From assembly GCA_951394405.1 (NCBI GenBank), contig OX596334.1, positions 1,240,001-1,304,000 of the forward strand: a DNA stretch of 64,000 bases. The letters run 5' to 3'. The DNA comes from Coprinellus micaceus. Taxonomy: Eukaryota > Basidiomycota > Agaricomycetes > Agaricales > Psathyrellaceae. The stretch's first letter is position 1. The number at the start of each line of letters is the position of its first letter. This document shows, piece by piece, positions 22,863 through 32,642 of the stretch. The translations under genes and the position numbers were made by a program. Below the pieces are notes generated by a model. That model searched no databases, was not told where the DNA came from, and saw only the letters and a program-made list of their open reading frames with translations.

Positions 22863-23209
22863 TCAGGAGGCAGGGGCGGTCTCGACGGTCTCAGGAATGG
22901 GGGTGGCCGACTCAGTCGCTGAGATAACGGGTCCTGCGCTGTTACGGGCTTCAGCACACGCAGATGATCACGGGCGAGGCGGACTTACGTCCAGACGATG
23001 GTGGTGGTGCGGTCCACCATGTAAGGTGACTCCTTGATAATGGTGTGGATGACGCGGGTAGCGGTGAACACGTCGCCCTCCTTGACGGCGTCAGCGGCGA
23101 ACGCAGCAGGCTGTAACGTGAAGAGAAGGTGAGAGCAAATCTTACGCGAAGCATAGTGTGGACTAACCAAAGCTGCGGCAGCGAAGAGAAGGGTGTACTT
23201 GAACTGCAT
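22863..23209 (-). CDS. Small secreted protein, 79 aa
   Basis: Exons (minus) are 23209-23168, 23110-22989 and 22938-22863; introns are GTTAGT...CAG and GTAAGT...CAG with consistent phases (0,2). Residues 1-19 (MQFKYTLLFAAAALPAAFA) form a signal peptide with an AxA-like cleavage site. The mature 60 residues contain EGDVFTATRVIHTIIKESPY and VDRTTTIVWT, then a Thr/Pro/Glu-rich end. There is no cysteine in the mature part. I recall similar small secreted proteins in other Agaricomycetes without a known function. A TATA box lies 59-65 nt upstream. It is head-to-head with laccase 1 (518 bp between start codons), so the two may share regulation. Confidence 0.72.
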
Positions 23210-23267
23210 CTGGTCTTGGTGGGGATTTGGTGCGGGCTTTCTGGGGACTCCTTCGAAAACGGCTGGG

Positions 23268-23274
23268 TATATAT
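23268..23274 (-). promoter_or_regulatory. TATA box of the small secreted protein gene
   Basis: TATATAT 59-65 nt upstream of the minus-strand ATG at 23209, at a usual distance for a fungal secreted-protein gene. Confidence 0.5.
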
Positions 23275-23645
23275 CTACAACGCCTCTTTCCCCAAAACTG
23301 GCTCTAATTGCGTGCGACTTGCAGATAAATTACCCGACACTTGCACAACGTTCTCAATCTCCAAAAGTGCTGCCTCACGACGGCCTGCCCCTGGAACTTC
23401 TTCAGATCTCAGCCTCTTCCCGATAAGAGAGATCTTCTTCCCGATCTCGCTAATGCCTCTCCAAGGTGCGGGCGAACCAGCCCACCTGCCGCGGCCTGAT
23501 TTCGACCAACGGACTGGGTGACCCGAATCGCCTTGCGATTGGCGTTTCTCAATCGTCAAGAGGTGCGAAATTTCTCAAGGGAATGGCAAGCCATCGAGCC
23601 GGCTCTGCCATGTGTATCTGTTTCCCTGCTCTGCCGTCAGCATGA

Positions 23646-23654
23646 TATATAAAA
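23646..23654 (+). promoter_or_regulatory. TATA box of laccase 1
   Basis: TATATAAAA, 74-82 nt before the laccase 1 ATG at 23728. Confidence 0.55.
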
Positions 23655-23727
23655 GGGCAGAATTCAAGCCCTGTCCTTCACCCAACAATCCCCCGCCCAG
23701 GCACTCGTACTCGGCGACTTTCCTCTC

Positions 23728-25755
23728 ATGTTCAAGCTCGTCGTACTCGCCCAGCTTGCTGGCGTGGCTTTCGGAGCGGTCGGACCTTCCGCCTCGCTCT
23801 ACATTGGCAACGCTGTTATCTCACCGGATGGCTTCGAACGCTCGTGAGCTAACTCCTCGTCTTTCCAATGTCTCGAGCACTCACTGTGGGCCGTTCGTAG
23901 TGCCGTCCTCGTAGGCGAAAGTTCCAGTGCTTTGTCGTTCCCCGGCCCTGTCGTGCGGGGCAACAAGGTGAGTATGCCTTTTGGTAGCGCTCTTGTACCC
24001 TCTAACGTTCCGGCGATAGGGAGCGACGTTCAACTTGAACGTTATCGACAACCTCGCGGACACTACCATGCATCGCCTTACCAGTGTCGTAAGTCTCATC
24101 TCGCCATTTTCCTGGTAGGTATACCGACGACGCGGTGTAGCACTGGCATGGTTTCCTCCAAGCTGGAAGTGCGTGGGCGGATGGCCCTTCCGGCGTTAAC
24201 CAGTGCCCAATCGTCCCAGGGAACTCGTTCCTATACAAGTTCTCGGCGTCTACCCAAGCTGGAACTTTCTGGTATCACTCCCACTACTGTACGTCTGCCG
24301 AAAACCTCTGCGTCGCCGATGTTGACATGGAGTCATAGCCTCCCAGTATTGCGATGGACTTCGCGGAGCCATGGTCGTATACGACCCCAACGACCCCCAT
24401 CGAAACAGGTGAGACCCACCGCTTTTGGAATCCGCAACGTGCGATTCACACCTCCCTAGGTACGACGTCGATAACGAGGACACAATCATCACCCTGGCCG
24501 ACTGGTATCACGTCCCTGCCCCTTCTGCTGGCCTCGTCCCCACTCCCGATTCCACCCTCATCAACGGAAAGGGTCGTTATCTCAGTGGCCCCGTCTCTCC
24601 TTTGGCTGTCATTGCAGTCACCCGTGGTCGCCGCTACCGATTCCGTCTGGTCTCTACTTCTTGCGACCCCAACTTCACCTTCTCAATTGATGGGCACAAC
24701 ATGGTGTGTACACACCAACGTTGCGGCTACATGAGGCTGATTACTCTTTTTCTTAGACCGTTATTGAAGCGGACGGTGTCAACACTCAGCCCCTCACTGT
24801 TGATAGCATCCAGATCTTCGCCGGCCAGCGCTATTCATTTGTCCTCAACGCTAACCAAGCTGTGAACAACTACTGGGTCCGCGCCAACCCCAACGTCGGC
24901 ACGACTGGGTTCGATGGTGGCCTCAACTCAGCCATTCTCCGCTACGTTGGAGCCGCCGATGCGGACCCCACCACTAGTTCAACCAGCAGCAACCTCCTCC
25001 TCGAGACCAGTCTCCACCCCCTCACTAATGCGGCTGCCCCGGGAGTCGCCACTGTCGGCGCCGCTGATGTCAACATCAACCTCAACATGGTGTTTGACTT
25101 CACCACTCTCAAGTTCCAGGTCAACGGTTATACTTTTAACGAGCCTTCCGTCCCCGTACTTCTCCAGATTCTCAGCGGTGCAAGCGCTGCCCAGGACCTC
25201 CTCCCCGGCGGTTCCGTTTACGAGCTTCCTCGCAACAAGGTCGTTGAGCTCTCTATGCCAGGCGGTTCTGTCGGTAGCCCTGTGAGCACCCCTGATTTTT
25301 TCCCAGCATCCGGCACGAACTAATACCCTTTCTAGCACCCAATCCACTTGCACGGTCACACGTTTAGTGTCATCCGTAGCGCTGGTAGCAGCAGCTATAA
25401 CTTCGTCAACCCCGTCCAGCGCGATGTCGTCAGCATTGGTGCAGCTACTGACAACGTCACTATCCGCTTCCGCACCGACAACGCTGGCCCTTGGATCATG
25501 CATTGTCACATCGACTGGCATCTTGTCGCGTAAGTTATAGTGGTGCTCACTCTTGCCATGCTTAACTGACAGTCCTCCCTTGTGCTAGCGGCCTCTCCGT
25601 CGTCTTCGCCGAAGGCATTACTGAAATTGCTAACTCCTCCCAGCCAGGCGAGTCATTCTTAGGGATCATCGATTTTTCCATTTTTGCTCACATATTCTCC
25701 AGTTGCATGGGACGCCCTCTGCCCTGCTTTCGATGCTTTTGAGGCCGCCCAGTAA
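23728..25755 (+). CDS. Laccase 1 (multicopper oxidase)
   Basis: Exons are 23728-23843, 23901-23967, 24020-24088, 24141-24288, 24339-24408, 24460-24703, 24757-25281, 25336-25529, 25589-25647 and 25703-25755, giving 514 residues, normal for basidiomycete laccases. A signal peptide ([17 protein letters not shown]) precedes the mature start [12 protein letters not shown]. All four copper motifs are present: HWHG (H85, H87), WYHSH (H130, H132), HPIHLHGH (H414, H417, H419) and HCHIDWH (H469-H475, with the type 1 Cys470). Laccases couple one-electron oxidation of phenols to reduction of O2 to water, outside the cell. Intron 9 uses a GC donor (CAG|GCGAGT...CCAG). Intron positions largely match laccase 2. 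It faces the small secreted protein gene and lies 3 kb from the GMC oxidase. Confidence 0.93.
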
Positions 25756-26371
25756 ACTGCCCTCACCAAATGTTGCTGTGGAATAGTCAACCCGCCCCTC
25801 GTGCTACTAGTACTCGCCCGTGTCCCCATTGTTTATTCATTATATATGAGAAGTCATTTTGTGGTCTCACAGTGCGCCTCGCCCCTCAACGTCATGCCTG
25901 TGGCACCACTACGACAGCGCTTCGAAGCCTCGTTTCTGGTGATTCCTGAGCACGTGCGTAGTTCTAGTTCGGCGCCATAGGTGATGGCAGCCATAAGCCA
26001 CGCCTAGATACGAATGCATCTCTACCTTTCGACAGAAAGACCGATTTGGGATTCCCCTCAGGCCTCCCTCTGAGTCCAAATGGAAGAACAACCCACTGGA
26101 GGCGAGCAATTTCGTTTAATTCGGCAAACGTTGCGAACCCCTCAAAGTGCTTGGACTCCTAAATGTTTCCCTGATGGCGGATGGTCTCCTGGTCTCCTCG
26201 TGTCACTCCACTAGGCCATCACTGGCGCCACCGGCGCCTAAGTTCCAGACAGAGTCCGACGATGGGAATTCTATGACATTGATGTTGCGATGACCAACAC
26301 CTGTCGAGCGACTTACTTCCTTCGACCTCTTGATAGACGCTGACCACGAGCCACTGAAGACAGCCAATAGC
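25756..26371. other. Intergenic, no gene seen
   Basis: The laccase 1 3' region and the promoter of the following gene. A short minus-strand frame at 25909-26109 has no recognisable content. Confidence 0.4.
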
Positions 26372-26926
26372 ATGGCCGACACCTCCGTTGCTACCGATGC
26401 CAGACCCACAAAGAAATTGAAGACCTCTCATGACGTGGCAGAGCAAAGTGATTCGTGAGTTCATACTCTGTCCTGCCTCAGTTCTCAACGAGGGGCTCTC
26501 GAATGCAGATTCCCTTCGTATCCTAACAGCCCAACATGCATTGACTTGAATTCCATCCTTAGGTCTACCACCGCCATGTCAGAGCGCCCACTTGCAGAGC
26601 GCGCTCTCTCCCTGCTTTCTATCCTTGAAAATCACGACGTCTCTCCGGCTGACCTCATCCTTGCAATCGTTAAAGACGAGCGCACCGGCGAAGTCAACCC
26701 CCAGATGAAGAAATGCCGAGACGACCTTTATGGAACAACGGGAAGGTCATGGTCCAAGCTATCCGACATCCTCGAGGCAGTGACTGAGAGTAAGAAAGGG
26801 TTGAAGGAATTGAAACGGTGGATGAGAGCCGAGACGGCAGAAGAGATCATAACGGATATTGTGGAGAAAGAAATTAACGGAGATGAGGGGAGTGAGGAAG
26901 AGGATGAAGAGGAAGAGGAAGAGTAG
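26372..26926 (+). CDS. Uncharacterised protein A (tandem paralogue of protein B)
   Basis: Exons are 26372-26454 and 26563-26926 (phase 2 junction, GTGAGT...TTAG), giving 148 residues. The N-terminus is Lys-rich (RPTKKLKTSHD). The core, residues about 40-125, reads LSILENHDVSPADLILAIVK, then a short helix-rich stretch ending RAETAEEIITDIVEKEI, and the protein finishes in a run of Glu/Asp. The same core, acidic tail and 5' intron phase occur in the next gene (27318-28015), so this is a tandem duplicate pair. I do not recognise the family. The basic start and acidic end suggest a nuclear protein, but that is inference. Confidence 0.65.
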
Positions 26927-27317
26927 TCGATTCAAATCATTTGTATTTGGCAACCTGAGGTGAATTGCACGTCCTAAACTTCCAACGCATTCACAAGCCC
27001 ACTCAGTTTCAGGGTGGAATAGAAAATCTGGCTTTGGGAGTACCCTGGGCATGGCGTCCAAACGAAAATGCAGGGATAACAGCGAAATAGGGATACAATA
27101 GGAAGTGAAACGAGAACAAGCCTGCCCTTGACTCGGGAGTCGGAAGGGGGCTTGCAGCGCACGGCCCACACACGTGACGCTGAACTTACCATTTCGAGCG
27201 TCAGCGCCAGGCGCTTATCGCTCCAGGTTCCCACTCTCTTGTCATCTCCACAACCACGCCCACCTTGACCTACCCACCACATTTTCCATCGGATAAAATA
27301 GCGCAGCCTGTCTCATA

Positions 27318-28015
27318 ATGCCGAAAGTCACGACCAAGCGCGAACCAACGACGCGTCGAACCAACCCCGTCCGCGGAACTGGGAGCTCCAAGTCAGCCAC
27401 CACGACGACCGTCAAGTCTGAACCTGATGTAGAATATGTGAAGCCCACTGTGGCCAAAGGCAAAGGAAATGCTAAAACGTCAGTCCAACTCGTTCTCGCG
27501 GCTCCTACTCCCAGCTATATCGTCCTCTCCCGTGGACACAGCACTGACCCGAGTCGTGTCCCCTTCACCATCCGCGTCCTATCTTTGTTGCCAGCAGAAG
27601 TGCTACTGCGACTAAGAAAGCGTCAGTTAGCAAGAAAACCACACCAGCCAAGAAGCCCAAGTCCGAATCCCCTCCCCCAGACCCCATCGCGGCCGCCGTC
27701 TCCATCCTCGATGAGCACGGTCTGACCCCCGCCGACCTCATTTTGGCCATCATCAAGGGCACTCATCACAGGGGTGTCGACAGCAAATACTTCCAAGATG
27801 ATCTGTACTACCCCTACGGCGACTCAAAGCTCGACACCATCCTCGATGAGCTTGCGGTAGCCAAGCACGGTCGCAAGGTGTTGAAAGAGTGGATCGGCAA
27901 TTCTGAGACTGGGTCCGCGATCGTAGAAAAGGTCATAGACCAGGAAATGCGTGGCGGAGAGGTGTCGGAAGATGACGAGGATGACGAGGATGATTGCGGT
28001 CATTGCTGTTGCTGA
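27318..28015 (+). CDS. Uncharacterised protein B (tandem paralogue of protein A)
   Basis: Exons are 27318-27478 and 27595-28015, with the same intron phase (2) as protein A, giving 193 residues. Residues 1-80 are basic and Thr/Lys/Pro-rich (VTTKREPTTRRT, VSKKTTPAKKPKS), like an AT-hook-less chromatin linker. Residues about 90-170 match protein A (AVSILDEHGLTPADLILAII against LSILENHDVSPADLILAIVK). The tail is acidic (EDDEDDEDD) and ends with a Cys/His cluster, CGHCCC, absent from protein A. No function is known to me. The duplicates are 391 bp apart and in the same orientation. Confidence 0.68.
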
Positions 28016-28692
28016 GGGAAGGAAAGATTCAGCCAGCTGGAAATCTCACGAATCGTCTCTTGAACGTACCAAGATTGAAAGTCTACGCCACCATATTCCT
28101 CCCCCAGTTTGAAGTATTTTGGTTTACCGGAAAGACATCATTCCCTATGCTACAGTATTGTTTAGAAAAGAGGAAACATAATCTACAAGATCCATGTACA
28201 ATGCGTGCCGGAAGCAGGAGAAGCGATACGCTACACTGAGGTCTGTATGCCCTCTTCAGCAATAGCCGCCCAGCCTCCCCCGCTCCTGGACTGATAAATA
28301 AGGCTATGTAGAGTCCTTGATGCGGTAAGTTACAACGTTACAATATAAGGGGGAATACCGTACAGTCCGTTCGCCCCCAGTGAACTGGGACGAATCGCAG
28401 GGAATGAATGTTTGTTCCGGGGGAAGATGCTGAGACGAGACGATCCGGGAGAAGTTCGAGGTGCACCAGGTTCAACCTTGGAAGGATAGACGAGGATAGT
28501 ATAGGGGGGCGAATAAATGAATGTGACGACCAAAAAAGTCAGGAGAGAATCCAGAAGTCCATCGCACGCCTTCGTCCATGAAGGCGCACAAAATAACCAA
28601 CATAGTCCAAGGGGAGAGCGTAATAGGGGATGGTTCGCGGAAACGGAGCACAGGAAAGATGGGGGAGGGTGCATACATGGTTCACCGTTCGC
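28016..28692. other. Convergent 3' intergenic region
   Basis: Lies between the 3' ends of protein B (plus) and the GMC oxidoreductase (minus). Short minus-strand frames (28330-28678) have no support. Probably untranslated 3' regions. Confidence 0.45.
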
Positions 28693-31162
28693 TTAGAGCG
28701 AAGAGAACATCACGCCCGCAACAACGCTGAGAATCGCGACCCACTTGGCGTGAACTCCAGTGACAGTCACAGCAGCGTTCTTGCCTCCGTTGCTGTTGTT
28801 GTTGGAAGCAGAGGTTCCAGAAGCGCCGCCTGCGGTCGAGGTCGAAGTACCGGAGGTAGGAGGATTCAAGATGAGCTCGGCAGCCTTCTCCGCCATGCCG
28901 TAGATGGGGGCCATCAACTGAAGTGCGGTCAATTAGCAGGATGAACGCAGCCAAAGAGGAGACGCGGGACGTACATGAGCAGACATAGACAACGGGAAGA
29001 CGGACCCATCGATGACCCTGACGTTGGTGGTACCGTAGACCTTCAGCGAAGCGTCGACAACACCTCCCTTATCCTTGGGCATCATAGCGCATGTGCATCC
29101 AGGGTGGAATTCCGTGTTCGCATTCTGCCTGACATAGTTCTCCCAGTCCGCATCAGTCTGGACTGAGGGTCCGGGGACGAGTTCCTCCCCGACAAGTTCC
29201 TTCAAGGGCGAGAGGGTCGCGAACTGTCGAACCTTCTTCAAGGCCTGACGGAGGACAACAGCATCTATCAAACAAAAAATCGAGAATTACGCAAACAAGG
29301 AAACAAGGACGGCGAAAGGAGACCGATCAGCGTGTTTCCAGGGATGTTGATACAAATGAGCCGACGTACCTGCAGGGTGGCTGAAGTACTTGGGGTCGAG
29401 AACGGGCGCGTCGAAGATCGAGGACGAGTTAATGGTGAGGCGACCTTGGCTCATGGGGGTCTGGAGCGCCGTCTGGATGGTGATCCTGCCCGCAGAGTTA
29501 ATGCTGTACAGAATCTCGACCATACCAGCCTCAGGAACGATCTTGTCGGTGTACGACTGATAGATTGCCTTGTAACCCGCGACAGTGGTGTCATCAGTGG
29601 TGGGAATCAGGCTTCGGAGGGCAGTGTCGTCGTTGAGCGTCTCCTTGAGGCCAGCAACGAAGCTACTGAAAGAGTCGGCACCGTCGAAGAGGTAAGTTCC
29701 GTTAACGTAGGAGGTAGCGCAGTTGACATAGGACAAGAACTCGTCCGATTTCTAATCATAGCATGAGTTTAACTCGGTTCCGGTATGGATCGGTAAGAAA
29801 CAACGTACCGAGAAGTCAGAGCCCGACGCATAGATAGAGCCTTGGGTATCCTCCGTTGTCGACCACTGAATGCCGGTGGCCTGTCGTAAAATATCAGTAA
29901 GCGAACCGGGGGTAGGTGACCGTGTCACGTACCAAGTGGTCCTGCAAGTGAGCACCAACCCCAGGGAGGTTGATCTTTACCGGAATGCTCGCAGCGTCAA
30001 GCACGTCTTTGGGACCAACACCGCTGACAAGGAGCATCTGAGGGCTTCCAACAGCACCGCCAGCAAGAATAACTTCCTTCTTGGCGGATACGGACTTCGG
30101 CGTCTCCGAAGCGTCCTTCGCGAATTCAATCCCGGAGGCCACGAGGTTACCGTCCTGGGCATTGTCGGCGAAAGTAATCTTAGTAACTGCGGCGTTGGCG
30201 AGAACGTGGAGGTTGTCGCGAGGAGGGAGGGTGTCGATGTAGGCAGACTTGGAATACGAACGAGTCCAGTTCGTCGGGTTGATAGCCATGGTGCTGAAGA
30301 ATGCTCCGAGGTTGTTTCCGCCATAAGCGTCTTCAGAGGTGGGGATTCCAGCGGCAGCGAGGGTTGGGAGCCAGGCGGATGTGATAGGAACCATGCTAAG
30401 TAGCCGGTCAGAACTGTTCGAGAAAACAATCTTTGGTGACTTACTAGCCAGGGAAGGTAGTGTGCAAGGGACCCGAAGTACCGTGACTGGCCGCGTTGAA
30501 CTTCAAGCCGGTGGTGCTCTCAGCGCTGTCGGTAGGGCCGGTGAAGGTCTCGCCCTTCTTCATTGCTGCGAGGAGCGAGTCCCAAGTCCATGCGTCGGCG
30601 TAGGCTGAGTTGTCCGAAGTAGCGATCAGGTCGTGCCAGGCATCGATCTCGACAGAGTTTGGCCGAACTATGTACATGCCGTTCACTGCAGCTGACCCAC
30701 CGAGGATCTTGCCGCGGGGCCAGTTCATGATCCTGTCTCCAGCACTCGACTGTGCGATGGTCTTGTACGCATAGTCGTACGAAGACCCGAGCAGCGAGGT
30801 GAAGTAGGTCAATCCGGGATGGTCTATGGTCGGTGAGAAAACGCGTTGGGCAGAACGAGAAAGGCGGGGGACGCACCGATTTTGGCCTTTTCAGCATCAC
30901 CTGTATCACCCGCTTCTAAGACGAGGACGGTGGTAGTGCCGTCATCTGAAAGACGAGATGCGAGAACCAGACCTGCCAAACCTCCACCAGCGATAATGTA
31001 ATCGTAGGAATCTAACTTCGTCTCCGGGGTAATATAGTTCCTGGGCGAGAGAGGGTAGATGCCATGGTTGTGGACGTTGTGGAATTCGCGAGCCTGGTGG
31101 TGGGCAAAGACGGGGGCCGAGAGAACGGCCAAAGTGAGAGCGAGAAGCTCAGAGGATATCAT
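28693..31162 (-). CDS. Secreted GMC oxidoreductase with GPI-like tail
   Basis: Exons (minus) are 31162-30877, 30823-30445, 30395-29933, 29880-29809, 29751-29370, 29264-28975 and 28917-28693, all GT-AG with consistent phases, giving 698 residues. The signal peptide is residues 1-20 ([20 protein letters not shown]). FAD binding is shown by [17 protein letters not shown] (residues 55-71) and by [16 protein letters not shown]. The catalytic pair is His581 in [10 protein letters not shown] (the usual motif is HPVGTCAM; here PGC replaces PVG) and His624 in SMSAHLMAP. After the fold come a Ser/Thr/Gly/Asn-rich spacer and a hydrophobic C-terminus ([16 protein letters not shown]), typical of a GPI-anchor signal. 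AA3_2-type enzymes oxidise aryl or aliphatic alcohols or sugars and make H2O2. It is divergent from the copper radical oxidase gene. Confidence 0.9.
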
Positions 31163-32642
31163 GGGATGAGAGACGGTAAAGAACGCAAGAGGGGAGCTAG
31201 GACTCTCCCTGTGTTGGATATCGTCGAAACGAGCTTTGGGGTAAGAGATTGGATGATGGGAAATGGAAGGCGGCGGAACCAAAGGGCTTTATATGAGAAG
31301 CCTCGGAAAATACTTGCCGCTCCTCGATCACTTGCCGAGATCCACAGGGAGCGGGGATGTGCTTGGCTTGGCCTGGTACAACCATGCGGAGGGTCCCATC
31401 CATGGCGCTGACATGCATCACCGTCTCGCCCTACGAGAGACCGGTCGAAAAGCGGCCTCGACGAGCCGTGGACTCGAGGCAGTACAGCTTGAATGAAAGC
31501 AGCCAGAGTAATGTCGGGAGAACAACATCCTTGCAAGTTTCGCCTTGGTTGCACAGGTGATGATGGGAAGAGGGAAGACTAGAGTCTGTCTAGGCTCGAA
31601 TTGGACTCCAATAGCCTTGACTACGATGTCACGGTGGGTGTGGGCACAAATTCCGAGTTGCTCCCGCTTCCAGCCGAAAGCCGGCTGCCGGGTCTACCAT
31701 ACCACATAATGGCATCGAAAAGGGGGCAGAAATTGGGTATGGACGAGGTAGGGGCAAAGCAGAGGCAATTTCAAAAGTGCACAAGTGGTTTGAATGGACA
31801 GCAAGACTCGGGAGGATGAGTGAAAGGAGAAACCTTCATCACAGTCTGCGCACGGGCCATCTGTGATGCGGTGATTGGGCGCCTACGCAATGATCTCGAG
31901 CCGTTTGGGCCTTTCATCGATACCCCCACGTCGCCCCACGTCTGCAAGCTATGCCCCCGGGAAACACACAGGGCGGATGTATTCCACGTTTATCAACTGG
32001 AGTACGACCACTAGGCACCCATGGATCGATTCCGTAGGGTTTACTATGGCAAGCTGGACAGACACGGGGCTGCCCAACATGGTTGAAGGGTACATAACCG
32101 ACTTGGCGTTTTTTTTATGCAGAAACGAGGGCCTAGATTAGTTGCTCTGCGGGAACCTAAGCGTATTACTCGCCCTGTCCGTGCTTCGTTCATCGAGACT
32201 CTGGTGTCGGGGTCGCTCGGACTCCGACATGACGCCCTAGTACTTTCCTTCCATGGTTTGCAGGCCACAATCAATCGTGCCTTGTAGCTCCTGATCACAA
32301 CGATGGCGGCATTCAGCACAGGGCCTCGAGGCTCCAGGTCAGCTTCGCTCAGGTTGCAAGCTTCCCTCTGTACGTCAACCAATACCAAGGACGCTTCGAT
32401 GCCATTGACATTCTTTCACCTCCCCCAGGTCCTATAGCGGGTGGGGCAAGATGACATCAGGTGCTCGTGAAGCATTTCGATCCTGGCGGCGAACAGAGAC
32501 ACCTGTCAACCATCCCCTTCCTCGAGCTCCTCCTTGCAAACTGAGTCAGCCTCCGCTTCGACCCCTTTAAGTTTCGAAGCTGGTATTAGAGTTCGCGAGA
32601 CGCGTTTCTCTGACCTTTTATCCGCCTTCCATCGGTTGACCC
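31163..32642. promoter_or_regulatory. Divergent promoter region of GMC oxidase and copper radical oxidase
   Basis: 1.48 kb separating the two start codons. A TATA-like ATATAAAG reads on the minus strand at 31287-31294, about 125 nt before the GMC ATG. I see no ORF with recognisable content. Shared control of two H2O2-forming enzymes is an inference from this layout. Confidence 0.5.

Noticed and set aside
24020..24288. Laccase 1 as a pseudogene, because a TAG precedes HWHG in frame
   Set aside because: The TAG is the acceptor end of intron 3 (GTGTAG|CACTGG); splicing restores TSV-HWHG.
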